Source: JAVKFF01 sp040226215 (GTDB taxonomy: Bacteria > Pseudomonadota > Alphaproteobacteria > DSM-16000 > Inquilinaceae). From it: a DNA stretch of 45,223 nucleotides. Location of the stretch: positions 1-45,223 of the forward strand of contig JAVKFF010000005.1 of assembly GCA_040226215.1 (NCBI GenBank), written 5' to 3'. Position numbers and translations under genes: made by a program. Each line of letters starts with the position of its first letter. Positions within the stretch are counted from its first letter, which is position 1. Below the pieces are notes generated by a model. The model searched no databases, was not told the DNA's origin, and saw only the letters and a program-made list of their open reading frames with translations. This document shows, one piece after another, positions 44,168 through 45,223 of the stretch.

Positions 44168-44838
44168 GCGCGCGCGACCAGATCCTATCTGGCATCGCCA
44201 GGGCGCGCGGCAGTGCTGCCGATCGCGCCGCCGTGGAGGAGCGCATCGCCCGGCACCAGCGCAACCTGATCCCGTCACGCGCCGACCTGCCCCCGGCGGA
44301 GCGCGTCGCGCTGTTCGCGCACATGGCGCTTGAGAACGCCGCGACAGTGGCTGAGGTCGCGACCCCAGCGGACGTGCCGCCGGCGGTACGCGATTTCCTT
44401 GCCGGCCACAACCTGCCGGCGCGCGTGAAGCTGGCGCCCGATCCGTCCATCACCGGTATCGACTGGTCGGTCGTGCCGACGCTGGAGACGGCAACCGGAC
44501 GGGCGGCGGACGCGGACGTCACCTCGGTGACCGCCGCCATGGCCGGCATCGCGGAGACCGGCACGCTGATGCTGGCCGGCGGGCCCGACAGCCCGACCAC
44601 GCTGAACTTCCTGCCCGACAACCATATCGTCGTGCTGCGCCGCGACCAGGTGCTGGGCAATTACGAGGAGGCCTGGGACCTGATCCGGGCGCGCTTCGGC
44701 GAGGGCGCCATGCCGCGCACGGTGAACATGGTCACCGGCCCCTCGCGCACCGGCGACATCGAGCAGACCATCCAGCTGGGCGCGCACGGACCGCGGCGGC
44801 TGCATATCATCCTTGTCGGCGGGGATGGCGGACCCTAA
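44164..44838 (+). CDS. lutC: L-lactate utilisation protein LutC (LUD domain)
   Basis: 224 residues. The LUD domain includes VTAAMAGIAETGTLMLAGG and NMVTGPSRTGDIEQTIQLG, the conserved ends. GTG start at 44164 overlaps the lutB stop by three bases, with AAGG and AGGG just upstream. It completes lutABC. The expected alphaproteobacterial neighbour between timA and smr (mltA) is not present; these genes stand there. Confidence 0.93.
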   Translation: MSARDQILSGIARARGSAADRAAVEERIARHQRNLIPSRADLPPAERVALFAHMALENAATVAEVATPADVPPAVRDFLAGHNLPARVKLAPDPSITGIDWSVVPTLETATGRAADADVTSVTAAMAGIAETGTLMLAGGPDSPTTLNFLPDNHIVVLRRDQVLGNYEEAWDLIRARFGEGAMPRTVNMVTGPSRTGDIEQTIQLGAHGPRRLHIILVGGDGGP

Positions 44839-44877
44839 CTCTCCGCCCAGCCCTTTCCGCAATTGCCCCCCGGTACC

Positions 44878-45223
44878 ATGTCCCGTCGCGGCCGGCCGCA
44901 GAAACCCACCGCCGAGGAATTGCGGCTCTGGCGCAAGGTGGTGTCCGACGTGGCGCCCTTGTCCCGACGCACCGGCCCGACCCTTTCAGAGAACCGGCAG
45001 GTGGACCAGCCGGACCCGTCGGACGATCCGCGCCAGGCCGCGCCGCCCGCGGCACCCGTTCGCGCCTATGCCTCCTCGCCGCCAGCGGCGCCGGCGCGAC
45101 CGGCGAGCCGCGCGCGGCTGAAGGCTGGTACCGCGCCCGATGTCGACCGGCGCACCTCCGAACGCCAGCGCAAGGGCCCCAGGGACGTCGACGGCAAGCT
45201 CGACCTGCACGGCCTCAGCCAGC
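44878..45223 (+). CDS. Smr domain protein, N-terminal part (3' end outside window)
   Basis: 115 residues visible. MSRRGRPQKPTAEELRLWRK starts a basic, Pro/Ala-rich N-terminus. LDLHGLSQ at the very edge is the start of the Smr endonuclease-like domain (DLHG). Smr domains bind or nick nucleic acids and occur with Tim44-like genes here. It begins 39 bp after lutC. The rest is outside the window. Confidence 0.85.
   Translation, partial: MSRRGRPQKPTAEELRLWRKVVSDVAPLSRRTGPTLSENRQVDQPDPSDDPRQAAPPAAPVRAYASSPPAAPARPASRARLKAGTAPDVDRRTSERQRKGPRDVDGKLDLHGLSQ

Noticed and set aside
42362..44278. 638-residue minus-strand frame opposite lutABC
   Set aside because: Antisense shadow of lutA, lutB and lutC; repetitive Leu/Ala/Gly/Asp composition.

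Overview
The window is a high-GC stretch typical of Alphaproteobacteria. Several of its gene neighbourhoods are conserved in that class: dnaK-dnaJ; hisB-hisH-hisA-hisF-hisE-HIT running toward a divergent hslVU; and secB-fxsA facing a Tim44-like gene and an Smr gene. The style (very high GC, many exported lipoproteins, a NavAb-type sodium channel, an agmatinase-type enzyme) suits a Rhodospirillales-like lineage, but the genus cannot be fixed by eye.

Layout. 1-10.4 kb: a partial TetR regulator, a rhomboid protease, dnaK behind a good heat-shock promoter, dnaJ, an unrecognised two-gene exported pair (5192-7467), comM with a trailing DUF4160/DUF2442 pair, and a methyltransferase. 10.5-14.2 kb: an ECF sigma/anti-sigma pair faces a compact operon. 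That operon encodes an exported Hint (intein-like) protein with a long Asp/Gly-Ser tail, a small lipoprotein, and a family 9 glycosyltransferase. The C-terminal domain of the lipoprotein resembles the periplasmic domain of the anti-sigma factor. This is my best candidate for an undescribed system. 14.2-18.1 kb: a PhyH-type dioxygenase with DUF2461, then two related promoter-like elements, a DUF1127-like mini-protein, a W-rich small protein, a MarR-type regulator and an SDR enzyme. 18.3-25.1 kb: a sodium channel, a methyltransferase, a glycerophosphodiesterase, an agmatinase-family enzyme, a relatively AT-rich toxin-antitoxin pair, an ArsC-like protein, a lipoprotein and a frameshifted GNAT gene. 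25.1-25.7 kb: repeats and hairpins. 25.7-29.0 kb: an MFS transporter, a 42-residue membrane peptide and a class III nucleotide cyclase.

29.0-45.2 kb is mostly housekeeping. The histidine genes lie on the minus strand with a GNAT gene between hisH and hisA. A divergent lipoprotein gene, hslVU, a frameshifted outer-membrane barrel gene and an amylosucrase follow on the plus strand. Convergent secB and fxsA, then a Tim44-like gene, lutABC for L-lactate oxidation and the start of an Smr gene close the window. Stress and protein quality control recur (dnaKJ, hslVU, rhomboid, secB, two probable sigma-32 promoters). Short tandem repeats of 13-16 bp recur in four intergenic sites. A 23-bp dyad occurs twice, before comM and before the lipoprotein gene at 33370. 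No rRNA, tRNA, CRISPR array, insertion sequence or phage structural gene was seen.
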